NCBI GenBank assembly: GCA_965227335.1
Contig: CBDDFV010000001.1
Span: forward strand, 186,001 to 250,000
Length of the DNA: 64,000 nt
Direction of reading: 5' to 3'
Origin: CBDDFV01 sp965227335
GTDB lineage: Bacteria > Planctomycetota > Phycisphaerae > Phycisphaerales > SM1A02
Position numbers and translations under genes: made by a program. Each line of letters starts with the position of its first letter. Position 1 is the stretch's first letter. Shown piece after piece: positions 6,786 to 13,989 of this stretch. The notes under the pieces were generated by a model that made no database searches, was not told the origin of the DNA, and saw only the letters and a list, made by a program, of their open reading frames with translations.

Positions 6786-9299
6786 TCAGTTGCAGCCCCA
6801 CTCGGCGAGGAGGGCGGCCAGGTCGGCCGGGCCGAACGGCTGGTTCCACGCCGCGAGGAGGTTCGCGAGGTCCGCGGAATCGACGTCGCAGTCGCCGTCG
6901 AGGTCCCAGGCGCACGGGCAGGCGCCGCACAGTTCAACCGCAGCGTCCGCGCAGATCTGGTCCCATTCCACATCGCAGCAGAACGGATCCTTGCCGCAGA
7001 CGAGTTCGCAGCATTCCTGCTCGTCGCAACCGGGCGAGCCGTTGGCCTGTCCGCACGGACCGGCGCCCGGGCAGGGGAACGGCTCGTCGCAGACGCCCGG
7101 CGCGCAGTCCGTGCCGTCGCCGAAGTACTTGCCGCCGGCGTTGCCGCATTCTTCTTCGGTCACGATGAAGCACTCGAAGTCGATGCAGCAGGCGCCGGTA
7201 GGCGGGGCGAGGCACAAGTCGTTCGCGGCGTCCACGCAGATCTGATCCCATTCCACGTCGCAGCAGAACGGATCGACGTCGCACACCGCCTGGCAGCAGT
7301 CGATTTCGTCGCAGCCGGGGGTGCCGTTCGGTTCGAAGCACGAACCGGCGAGCGGGTTGCACGGATCGACCGCGCAGAGGTCCGGCGTGCAGGCCGTGCC
7401 GTCGCCGAAGTAGTCGCCGCCGAGGTCGGCGCACTCGGGCGCGGTGACCTCGAGGCAGTCGGAACCGACGCAGCACGCGCCGGTCGGGGCGAAGCACTGC
7501 TCGATCGCTGCGTCGGCGCAGATCTGATCCCATTCCACGTCGCAGCAGAACGGATCCTGCGAACAGATGAGTTTGCAGCAGGCGACGTCGTCACAACCGG
7601 GCGTTCCGTTCGGGATGTCGCACGGTCCGGCCCCGGGGCCGCACGGGTTCGGCGGGGCGCAGAGGTCCGGCGAGCAGGCCGAACCGTCGCCGAAGTACTT
7701 GCCGCCGGCGTTGAAGCAGTCGGCCTGCGTCGCGATGACGCATTCGTTGTCGACACAGCACGCGCCGGTCGGCTCCTTGAAGCACTGCTTGATCGCCGAG
7801 TCCGCACAGATCTGATCCCAGGTGTTCTCACAGCAGAACGGGTCCTGGGCGCAGATGAGTTCGCAGCACTTGACGTCGTCGCAGCCGGGGGTGCCGTTGG
7901 CCTGATCGCACGGACCGGCGCCCGGTCCGCAGACGTTGCACAGACCGGGTTGACAGACGGAGCCCACGCCGAAGAACTCGCCGCCGGCGTTGAGGCATTC
8001 CGACTCCGTCACGATCGAGCACTGTCCGTTGAGGCAGCACGCGCCCGTGCCGAGACCGCAGAGGTCGATCGCCAGGTTCGCACAGATCTGGTCCCATTCG
8101 GTGTCGCAGCAGAACGAATCCTGGGCGCACACCTTCTGGCAGCACGCGATGTCGTCGCAGCCGGGGGTGCCGTTGGGCTCGTCGCAGGGACCCGCGCCCG
8201 GGCCGCACGGACCGAAGCACTGTTTGATCGCGGCGTCGGCGCAGATCTGGTCCCACTCGGTGTCGCAGCAGAACGCATCCTGCGCACAGATGAGTTCGCA
8301 GCAGGTCACGTCGTCGCAGCCGGGGGTGCCGTTGGGCTGGTCACAGGGGCCGGCGCCCGGACCGCAGGGGCCGGGGGGGGCGCACTGTTTGATCGCCGCG
8401 TCAGCGCAGATCTGGTCCCACTCGGTGTCGCAGCAGAACGGATCCTGGCCGCAGATGAGTTCACAGCAGGCCACATCGTTGCAACCGGGGGTGCCGTTGG
8501 GCTGGTCACAGGGGCCCGATCCCGGACCGCACGGCTCGACCTGACCGCACAACTGGTAGTTGCAGTTGGTCTGGTTGTCGATCGCCGCCGCGATGTTCGG
8601 CCACGCGGTCGACATCGGGATCACGAACCCCGGCGCACACGGCGGACCGCAGTTGCAGATCGCCGTCACGCAGTGGTTGTCCGAACGGAAGACGGGCGAA
8701 CCCGACGCGCCCTGGCTGGCGATCACGGAGACGCTGTGCTCCGGGATGCTGCCGGGGCAGCCGACGTTCTGGAACAACGCGAGAACCTGGCCGTCGTCGT
8801 AGCCCTTCTTCTCGCCTTCGGCGTGATGAATCTCGTAGATCGGCATGTTGACAAAGGCCGGGCTCGGGTCGATCGTCGCCTGGCCGTAGAGCGCGGCGAC
8901 ATTGCCGTTCACGCGGAACAGACACCAGTCCTGGGCCGCGTTGCATTCGACGACCTCAATGACCTGGTATTCATCGACCGGCTTGCACTCGCCGCCTTGG
9001 CAGGTCGTGCACTCGTAGTTGAACGCCACGATGTCGCCGATCGCGGGCGAACAGTGATCGTTCGTGATGAGGCAGTCGGGACCAGCGACGATCCACGCAG
9101 TGCAGAAGCCCGGACCGCCCGGGAAGCCGCGCAACTGACCGACGATCCGACTATTGGCGAACTCGGCCCCGGTGAGGCATTCCACGTTGGCTTTGCCGCA
9201 GGCGGGTCCGCACTCGCCGCCGGCAAAAGTCATCGCGGCGGACGTCAGAAACGCCGCCGCGCCGATACAGACGCTCGAACAGAGATTTCTTCGAAACAT
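6786..9299 (-). CDS. secreted trypsin-like protease with 11 Cys-rich modules and a dockerin-like tail
   Basis: An 837-residue secreted protein. A signal peptide (cleavage near TFA-GG, residue 26) precedes a chymotrypsin-fold domain (about 28-255) with a recognisable triad: His82 in TNDHC, Asp124 in AAQDW, Ser199 in GASGSP. From residue 256 to 795 come two interleaved module types. Seven A modules read roughly GPGAGPCDxPNGTPGC followed by CCxxxCxxDxFCC and WDQICAxxA. Four B modules read TGACC...C...T...C..GG.(Y/F)FG.G..C.P..C. The tail (796-837) is DLDGDCDVDSADLANLLAAW plus a second partial DLAALLAEW, a dockerin-type calcium loop of the planctomycete style. Start ATG at 9299 has GGAGG eight bases upstream. 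The high Cys content implies disulfide-rich extracellular spacer domains. Substrate unknown. Confidence 0.9.
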   Translation of the reverse strand: MFRRNLCSSVCIGAAAFLTSAAMTFAGGECGPACGKANVECLTGAEFANSRIVGQLRGFPGGPGFCTAWIVAGPDCLITNDHCSPAIGDIVAFNYECTTCQGGECKPVDEYQVIEVVECNAAQDWCLFRVNGNVAALYGQATIDPSPAFVNMPIYEIHHAEGEKKGYDDGQVLALFQNVGCPGSIPEHSVSVIASQGASGSPVFRSDNHCVTAICNCGPPCAPGFVIPMSTAWPNIAAAIDNQTNCNYQLCGQVEPCGPGSGPCDQPNGTPGCNDVACCELICGQDPFCCDTEWDQICADAAIKQCAPPGPCGPGAGPCDQPNGTPGCDDVTCCELICAQDAFCCDTEWDQICADAAIKQCFGPCGPGAGPCDEPNGTPGCDDIACCQKVCAQDSFCCDTEWDQICANLAIDLCGLGTGACCLNGQCSIVTESECLNAGGEFFGVGSVCQPGLCNVCGPGAGPCDQANGTPGCDDVKCCELICAQDPFCCENTWDQICADSAIKQCFKEPTGACCVDNECVIATQADCFNAGGKYFGDGSACSPDLCAPPNPCGPGAGPCDIPNGTPGCDDVACCKLICSQDPFCCDVEWDQICADAAIEQCFAPTGACCVGSDCLEVTAPECADLGGDYFGDGTACTPDLCAVDPCNPLAGSCFEPNGTPGCDEIDCCQAVCDVDPFCCDVEWDQICVDAANDLCLAPPTGACCIDFECFIVTEEECGNAGGKYFGDGTDCAPGVCDEPFPCPGAGPCGQANGSPGCDEQECCELVCGKDPFCCDVEWDQICADAAVELCGACPCAWDLDGDCDVDSADLANLLAAWNQPFGPADLAALLAEWGCN
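6915..8534 (-). repeat. tandem Cys-rich coding modules (7 type A, 4 type B)
   Basis: Within the protease gene, the codons for residues 256-795 are an ordered repeat: A1 A2 A3 B1 A4 B2 A5 B3 A6 B4 A7. Similarity is visible at nucleotide level, for example GCAGATCTGRTCCCA recurs in each A module. The A2, A1 and A3 units are closest to one another, suggesting recent duplication at the N-terminal end. Confidence 0.85.
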
Positions 9300-9376
9300 T
9301 GTTGTCTCCTCCACAAGGTGAGACGCCGCAGACATGCTCTCTCGGTCATGTTCCCTCTCGCGGCGGCGCCGCGTCG

Positions 9377-9405
9377 GTTATAACGCGCGCAACATGCATC
9401 GCGAA
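9377..9405 (-). promoter_or_regulatory. possible sigma70-type promoter for the Cys-rich protease
   Basis: On the minus strand TTCGCG (9405-9400) and TATAAC (9382-9377) are separated by 17 bp. The -10 box has five matches to TATAAT; the -35 is weak. It would leave a leader of roughly 70 bases before the ATG at 9299. Seen by eye only. Confidence 0.3.
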
Positions 9406-9472
9406 GCAAAAGTGTCCGGTTTTACCCCTTCGAATCGCGGCGTCGACGGCGGTCCCTCGATTTGCTTGCACA

Positions 9473-10249
9473 TCACTCGTGGATGATGTCCGTTGTCTCA
9501 CGCCGACGCACGACGAAACGCCACCCGCCGAACAACGCGAGCGCCAACGCGATCACGTGATAGCCGCCGAATTCTCCGTACCAACGAGTATCGTCACGCG
9601 CGAACTCGTGCGCGAAACGGAACACGCCGTACGCGATGAGGAACACGTGAAACCGATTGCCGCGAAGCCAGCCGCGTCGCGACGCCACGACCGCCCAGAC
9701 GAACAGCGTCAGGTTGAAGAGCAGTTCGATCCACGCGGCGGGCCAGCGCGGCGCGCCATCCAGCCCCGGCCACGTCCACCACGCCTCCGCCTCGCACACC
9801 ACGCCGGGACAGCAGCCCTGCAGCAGACACCCGATCCGTCCGAACGCGAGCGAGAGCGGCACGATGATCGCGAAGACATCGCCGGTGGTCTTCGTGTAGC
9901 CGACGTGTTGTTTCGCCCATTCGACCGCCGCGTACCCCCCGAGGAGCGCGCCGGTCACGCTGCGCCCGCTCAGCAGGGCGAGCCACTGGTCGCGGTACGC
10001 CCAGCCCTCGGCGAAGAGAAACGCGAGCTTCGCCCCGACGATCGCGCCGATCAGGCCGGCGAAGTAGATGAAGGTGAGCCGCGGATCGTGACCGTCGGGC
10101 CGCTTCGTCAGTCGTCCCCACACCCACGCCGACGTCAGCAGGGCGACGATCGCGAGGACCCCGTAGAGACCGAACGGCGCGACGACGTGATCGTGGGCAT
10201 GGTCGTGCCCGGCGTCGTCGGGCAGAGCGGCGAGGGCGGCGAGAATCAT
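9473..10249 (-). CDS. Lgt-like (prolipoprotein diacylglyceryl transferase family) membrane protein
   Basis: A 258-residue polytopic membrane protein. It shows the Lgt landmarks: GRSVTGALLGGYAAVEWAK (about 95-113), TGDVFA..., then FGRIGCLLQGCC (Arg138), and RFAHEFARDDTRW near the C-terminus, which corresponds to the conserved RF..E..R of Lgt. The usual GRIGNFxNxE signature is replaced by a GRIG followed by Cys-rich GCC, so this is a divergent subfamily and probably not the housekeeping Lgt. The N-terminal segment is His-rich (DDAGHDHAHDH). Its ATG overlaps the stop of the radical SAM gene by ATGA, so the two are translationally coupled. A role in adding or moving diacylglyceryl lipid groups is inferred from fold family and from the partner enzyme. 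Confidence 0.78.
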   Translation of the reverse strand: MILAALAALPDDAGHDHAHDHVVAPFGLYGVLAIVALLTSAWVWGRLTKRPDGHDPRLTFIYFAGLIGAIVGAKLAFLFAEGWAYRDQWLALLSGRSVTGALLGGYAAVEWAKQHVGYTKTTGDVFAIIVPLSLAFGRIGCLLQGCCPGVVCEAEAWWTWPGLDGAPRWPAAWIELLFNLTLFVWAVVASRRGWLRGNRFHVFLIAYGVFRFAHEFARDDTRWYGEFGGYHVIALALALFGGWRFVVRRRETTDIIHE

Positions 10250-11598
10250 CCCGGATCCGCCGCGGCGCCGCCGTTGAGGTAGTACCGGCAGAACGAATCA
10301 AGCGATCCATCCTTGCGCACGACATGGGTGCAGCACCGGTCGATGCGGTGCTGATCGAACGTCCACGCATCCATGAAGGGCTTGATGAAGAGTCGGAACG
10401 GCGCGTCCGGCCCGAGTTCGAACTGCTTGAGCAGTTCGCCGAGCGGTTCATTGTCGCAGCCGCACTGCGAGAGATCATCGAGTCGGTAGTCGACGCGGTC
10501 GCGGAGGAAGTCCTGGTGATCGGCGAGGTTCAGGAAGCGGCTGAGTCCGTGGACGCCGGCCTCGGTGCGGAGGAGGTACCCGATGGTGTGGCAGTTCGGA
10601 TCGCCGCACGGGAGCGGGGTGAAGTCGTCGAAGGCGAGAAGTTCGCCGGACTGGTCGACGAGCGCGTGGATGACGTCGCCGACGGCGAGCGGTTCGGGCG
10701 GCGCCATGGGGAGGCCGGCGTCGTTGATGCGGCCGGAGGTGAAGACGGGCTGGAACGTCATGCCGCGCACGTGGGAGCGTTCGAGTCCGAAGCGGAGGGC
10801 GTCGCCGAGGTGGGGGATGGTCGTCGGCGTGACGGTCATGGCGAGGGTGGAGGGGACGCCGAGGGCGCCGGCGTGATCGATGGCGGCTTCTCGGATGCGG
10901 CGGAGATCGGCGCCGCGCAGGGCGTGCTGGCCCGCTTCCTGGACGCCGTCGAACTGGACGTAGAGTTCGAAGCGGGCGCCGTTCTGTCGCCTGGCCCCGA
11001 GCCTGGCGCGGAAATCGTCATCGCGGGCGATGCGGACGGCGTTGGTGTTGATCAGGATGTAGCCGATCGCGGACTGGTCGAGGCACCAGTCGAGGATGCG
11101 TTCGAATTCGGGATGGATCGTGGGTTCGCCGCCGGAGAGCTGGAGGATGTCGATGTATCCCTTGCGTTCGATGACGCCGCCGATGCGTCGGGCGATGTCG
11201 TCGAAGGAGGCGCAGGTGATGTCGTCATCGACGCCGAGGGGCGACGCGGCGTAGCACGTCGGACACGTCAGGTTACAGGACTCCACGATCTCGATCAGCG
11301 CGATGCACGTCGACAGCGTTTCAAACGGGCTCGACGACTGTACGGTGGTCGGCGTCGGGGCACAGCCGCAGTCCGCGCCGCACCCGTCGTCCGCCCCGAC
11401 GCTGAGGTGATAGAACCGTGCGTCGCGGGCGAGGAGCACCGTCGCGTCGCCGTGTTCCGGGCAGCGTTTCTCCATGTAGACGCGTCCGCCCTGTTCGAGG
11501 ATGGTCGCGAAAAGCACGCGCCGACACGTCGGGCAGACGGACTTCGTCCGCTTGAGGACGCGGGCGTCGGCGTTCGGGATGGAGAGCGGGGTGATCAT
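10246..11598 (-). CDS. radical SAM enzyme of the Tes / MJ0619-like family
   Basis: A 450-residue protein with three cysteine regions. The N-terminal rubredoxin-like part has CPTC (22-25) and KRCPEHG (46). The radical SAM cluster is CNLTCPTC (Cys108, 112, 115), followed by the SAM-binding LQLSGGEPT. The C-terminal part has PLPCGDPNCHTIGYLL and CCTHVVRKDGSLDSFCRYY, as in the family that includes archaeal tetraether synthase (Tes) and the methanogen pterin methyltransferase MJ0619. Family members join lipid tails by C-C coupling or methylate substrates. The ATG at 11598 is the first sensible start; a longer frame begins at TTG inside the upstream gene. ATGA overlap couples it to the Lgt-like gene. 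The lipid-linked reading is an inference supported by that partner; a methyltransferase role is the main alternative. Confidence 0.82.
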   Translation of the reverse strand: MITPLSIPNADARVLKRTKSVCPTCRRVLFATILEQGGRVYMEKRCPEHGDATVLLARDARFYHLSVGADDGCGADCGCAPTPTTVQSSSPFETLSTCIALIEIVESCNLTCPTCYAASPLGVDDDITCASFDDIARRIGGVIERKGYIDILQLSGGEPTIHPEFERILDWCLDQSAIGYILINTNAVRIARDDDFRARLGARRQNGARFELYVQFDGVQEAGQHALRGADLRRIREAAIDHAGALGVPSTLAMTVTPTTIPHLGDALRFGLERSHVRGMTFQPVFTSGRINDAGLPMAPPEPLAVGDVIHALVDQSGELLAFDDFTPLPCGDPNCHTIGYLLRTEAGVHGLSRFLNLADHQDFLRDRVDYRLDDLSQCGCDNEPLGELLKQFELGPDAPFRLFIKPFMDAWTFDQHRIDRCCTHVVRKDGSLDSFCRYYLNGGAAADPG

Positions 11599-11641
11599 GA
11601 GAGCAGGAGAACAAGGGGGCGAAAGAGCGTCGGGACGATCG

Positions 11642-12193
11642 TCACGGGACAAGGTACTTCACCATGGCGAGGCAGGAGCCCACGATCAGCCCTGCCGCGC
11701 CGATGACGATCAGCAGGCCGATCAGGAGACCGCGGAGCAGTCCGCGTCGAAGCGTGCGCACGGGGGCGTCGGGATCGTCGGAGGGCGCGGCGCCCAGACG
11801 ACGATGATGCACGAGCGCGGCGTTGACGACCGTGATGAACGCGAACACCGCGTGCACGGTCGGCGTCGAGGACAGGGGGAACCCCTGCACGGACTGATAC
11901 GTGATGACCGCCATCCACAGCGCGGCGGGCCAGCCGTACGCCGCGAACGTCTTCACGCGATCGATCACCCGGCGCGGTCCCGGCGCCGTGGTCAGCTCCG
12001 CCCACACGACGGTCGCGTTGAGCACCGTCAGCCCGCCGAACAGCGCGTGCACCCAGATCTGCGCGGTCCAGTCGCCCGACAGCATCGTTGCGGTCAGCAC
12101 GATGAGCGTCGCCCACAGTGCGACGGGCCAGCCGTAGAGGAGCATGAGGCTGAACGGGCCGGGGCGACGGGTGGGCGGCGTCAGGTCAGCCAT
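11642..12193 (-). CDS. membrane protein of unknown function
   Basis: A 183-residue protein with about five hydrophobic segments: LMLLYGWPVALWATLIVLTA, WVHALFGGLTVLNATVV, YGWPAALWMAVITY, VHAVFAFITVVNAALV and LLIGLLIVIGAAGLIVG. The first and third, and the second and fourth, resemble each other (YGWPxALW; VHAxFxxxTVxNA), so the protein looks like an internal duplication of a two-helix unit. The start ATG lies inside the end of the zinc-ribbon gene upstream (8-bp overlap), and the radical SAM gene follows after 43 bases. No family recognised. Operon position suggests a membrane partner of the radical SAM/Lgt-like pair. Confidence 0.72.
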   Translation of the reverse strand: MADLTPPTRRPGPFSLMLLYGWPVALWATLIVLTATMLSGDWTAQIWVHALFGGLTVLNATVVWAELTTAPGPRRVIDRVKTFAAYGWPAALWMAVITYQSVQGFPLSSTPTVHAVFAFITVVNAALVHHRRLGAAPSDDPDAPVRTLRRGLLRGLLIGLLIVIGAAGLIVGSCLAMVKYLVP

Positions 12194-12743
12194 ACGCCGC
12201 CGCGCCCCACATGACGAAACACGCGCCGAGATAGAGTCCGGGCAGGACGAGGGTGACCAGCATCAGCGCATACGCGAGTCGCGAGATCGAACCGAGTCGC
12301 GTCTTGCCCCGGCCGCAGCGAGCGCGGATCACCGCCGCCGCGACGGCCGCGTTGACGATCGTGATCACCGCCGCGGGAAGCGACAGCAGCAGCGCGGCGA
12401 GTCCGGCGTAGGTGTCGCCCGAGTTGAAGTCGAGGATCGCGATGACGCCCCACGCGACCACGGGCCAGAGGAACCAGGCGAGCAGGGGCAGCGGTCCGGG
12501 CGGCGTGCGTCGAAGCAGTTCGACCTTGCGGTACGTCTCGCCGCATTCCGGACAGAGGCCCTGCGGCGGTGATCCGGTCAGGTTGTAGCCGCAGTTCGGA
12601 CAGACGCCCTCCGCGACCTCGTGTCGCGCCGTCGGCGGCGTCTTCGGCGTCGGGTCGTCCGGCGTCGGCGGCGGTGGGTCAGGCGTGTCCCGGTCGCTCG
12701 TCACAGGAGGAAGGTACGTTCGGACGGGGTCGGACGCCAGCAT
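12186..12743 (-). CDS. zinc-ribbon membrane protein
   Basis: A 185-residue protein with a Pro/Asp-rich N-terminus, then CPNCGYNLTG ... LCPECGETY, a zinc ribbon of the same style as the protein at 5435-5920, and three to four transmembrane segments (LLAWFLWPVVAWGVIAIL, LAALLLSLPAAVITIVNAAV, LAYALMLVTLVLPGLYLGA). The ATG at 12743 lacks a clear ribosome binding site; a GTG at 12701 is an alternative. It overlaps the next gene by eight bases and follows the dehydrogenase gene after 18 bases. Function unknown. Confidence 0.75.
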   Translation of the reverse strand: MLASDPVRTYLPPVTSDRDTPDPPPPTPDDPTPKTPPTARHEVAEGVCPNCGYNLTGSPPQGLCPECGETYRKVELLRRTPPGPLPLLAWFLWPVVAWGVIAILDFNSGDTYAGLAALLLSLPAAVITIVNAAVAAAVIRARCGRGKTRLGSISRLAYALMLVTLVLPGLYLGACFVMWGAAAYG

Positions 12744-12761
12744 GAAACGTCCAGGCGGCTC

Positions 12762-13817
12762 TTACGCATCCCACCGCACGACGGTCTTCCCGAACTGCTC
12801 GCCGGACTCGATCCGCGCATACGCCTCGCGGGCGTCCTTCGCGTCGTACACCGAGTCGATCACCGGCTCGATCGCACCGGCGGTGAAGAGGGACGTCGCC
12901 GCGCGGAACTCGTCCATGTCGCCCATTGTCGAGCCGATGATGGTGAGCTGGTTCCAGAAGACGCGGGCGAGGTCGGTGGTGGCGTCGGGTCCGGTGGTGC
13001 AGCCGCAGGTCACGTAGACGCCCTGTCGCGCGAGGGACTTCACGCCGAAGAGATGGGTCTTCTTCCCGATGGAGTCGGCGCAGATGTCGACGCCCCGCTT
13101 CCCGGTGAGGCCGCGCACGGCGCGGGACCAGTCCTCCCCGGTGTCGAGCACCGTCTCGTCCGCCCCGAGTTCCCGCGCGCGGTCGAGCTTGGCTTCGTGC
13201 CGGCTCGTCACGATCGCGCGGCCGCCGAAGTGCTTGACGATATTCAGACACGCCAGCGACACGCCGCCCCCGATCCCCGTGATCAGCACCGTCATACCGG
13301 CCTTCATCCGCGCGCGCGTCACGAGCATCCGCCACGCCGTGAGATGCGTCAGTCCGAACGCGGCGGCCTCCACCGGATCCACATCGCCCACCGGCAGCAG
13401 TTGTGCGACCGGGGCGACGAACTTCGCGGCCATGGCGCCGTTGACGTGTTCGCCGATCATGATGATGTCATCCGGAGCGGGGGCGCGATCGGGTCGGAGC
13501 GGGTCGGGCTTCGGGACCGCCGCGTTGAGGATCACACGCTGGCCGACCCAGGATTCGTCGACGCCGGCGCCGACCGCATCGATCATGCCGCACGCGTCGG
13601 AGCCGGAGACGCGGGGGTAGTCGAAGTCGAAGCCCGGCAGGCCGCGCCCGACCCAGAGGTCGAGGTGGTTGAGGGAGGCGGCTTCGGTGCGGACGCGGGC
13701 CTCGCCCGGTCCGGGGGCGGGTTCAGGCCAGTCGGTCACGTACTCGACGTTGGGGGCGACGGGGCTGCCCTGGCGGGCGATGACGACGGCGGGGATGGTG
13801 CGGCTGGAATCGGGCAT
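12762..13817 (-). CDS. MDR-superfamily zinc-binding-type alcohol dehydrogenase / quinone oxidoreductase
   Basis: A 351-residue medium-chain dehydrogenase/reductase. The GroES-like N-terminal domain shows SLNHLDLWVGRGLPG and PRVSGSDACGMIDAVGAGV. The Rossmann domain has VLITGIGGGVSLACLNIVKHFG with ADSIGKKT downstream. The four-Cys structural zinc lobe of true ADHs is missing, so it is closer to the quinone-oxidoreductase/enoyl-reductase branch. Substrate unknown; NAD(P)H use is expected. It is the first gene of the minus-strand series that runs to the Lgt-like gene (gap 18 bases to the next), so co-transcription is likely. Start ATG at 13817 fits family length. Confidence 0.88.
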   Translation of the reverse strand: MPDSSRTIPAVVIARQGSPVAPNVEYVTDWPEPAPGPGEARVRTEAASLNHLDLWVGRGLPGFDFDYPRVSGSDACGMIDAVGAGVDESWVGQRVILNAAVPKPDPLRPDRAPAPDDIIMIGEHVNGAMAAKFVAPVAQLLPVGDVDPVEAAAFGLTHLTAWRMLVTRARMKAGMTVLITGIGGGVSLACLNIVKHFGGRAIVTSRHEAKLDRARELGADETVLDTGEDWSRAVRGLTGKRGVDICADSIGKKTHLFGVKSLARQGVYVTCGCTTGPDATTDLARVFWNQLTIIGSTMGDMDEFRAATSLFTAGAIEPVIDSVYDAKDAREAYARIESGEQFGKTVVRWDA

Positions 13818-13976
13818 GCGTGGATTTTAGCGGGGCGTCAGGTCCGTCGAGTTCTCGGACGTTGGGAGATTCAGGGGAACGCGAGGCGATCGAACCAATA
13901 GAAGGATTCGCCCGCGTCTTTTCCGTCGGAGCGATCCGGCGCGGCGAATGCGCCGCAGGGCGTCAGGCGAGTGTGT

Positions 13977-13982
13977 AAGGAG
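13977..13982 (+). promoter_or_regulatory. ribosome binding site that decides the S9 peptidase start
   Basis: AAGGAG lies seven bases before GTG at 13990. It favours that GTG over an upstream in-frame ATG at 13948 and the ATG at 13999. Confidence 0.7.
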
Positions 13983-13989
13983 CGTCATC

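Noticed and set aside
8009..9383. Plus-strand open frames opposite the Cys-rich protease
   Set aside because: They are shadows of the repeated modules. The minus frame has signal peptide, triad, ribosome binding site and terminator.
11599..11652. Longer N-terminus for the radical SAM protein starting at TTG 11652
   Set aside because: The extra residues overlap the end of the upstream membrane protein gene and have no family resemblance; ATG 11598 gives the usual N-terminus just before the CxxC.
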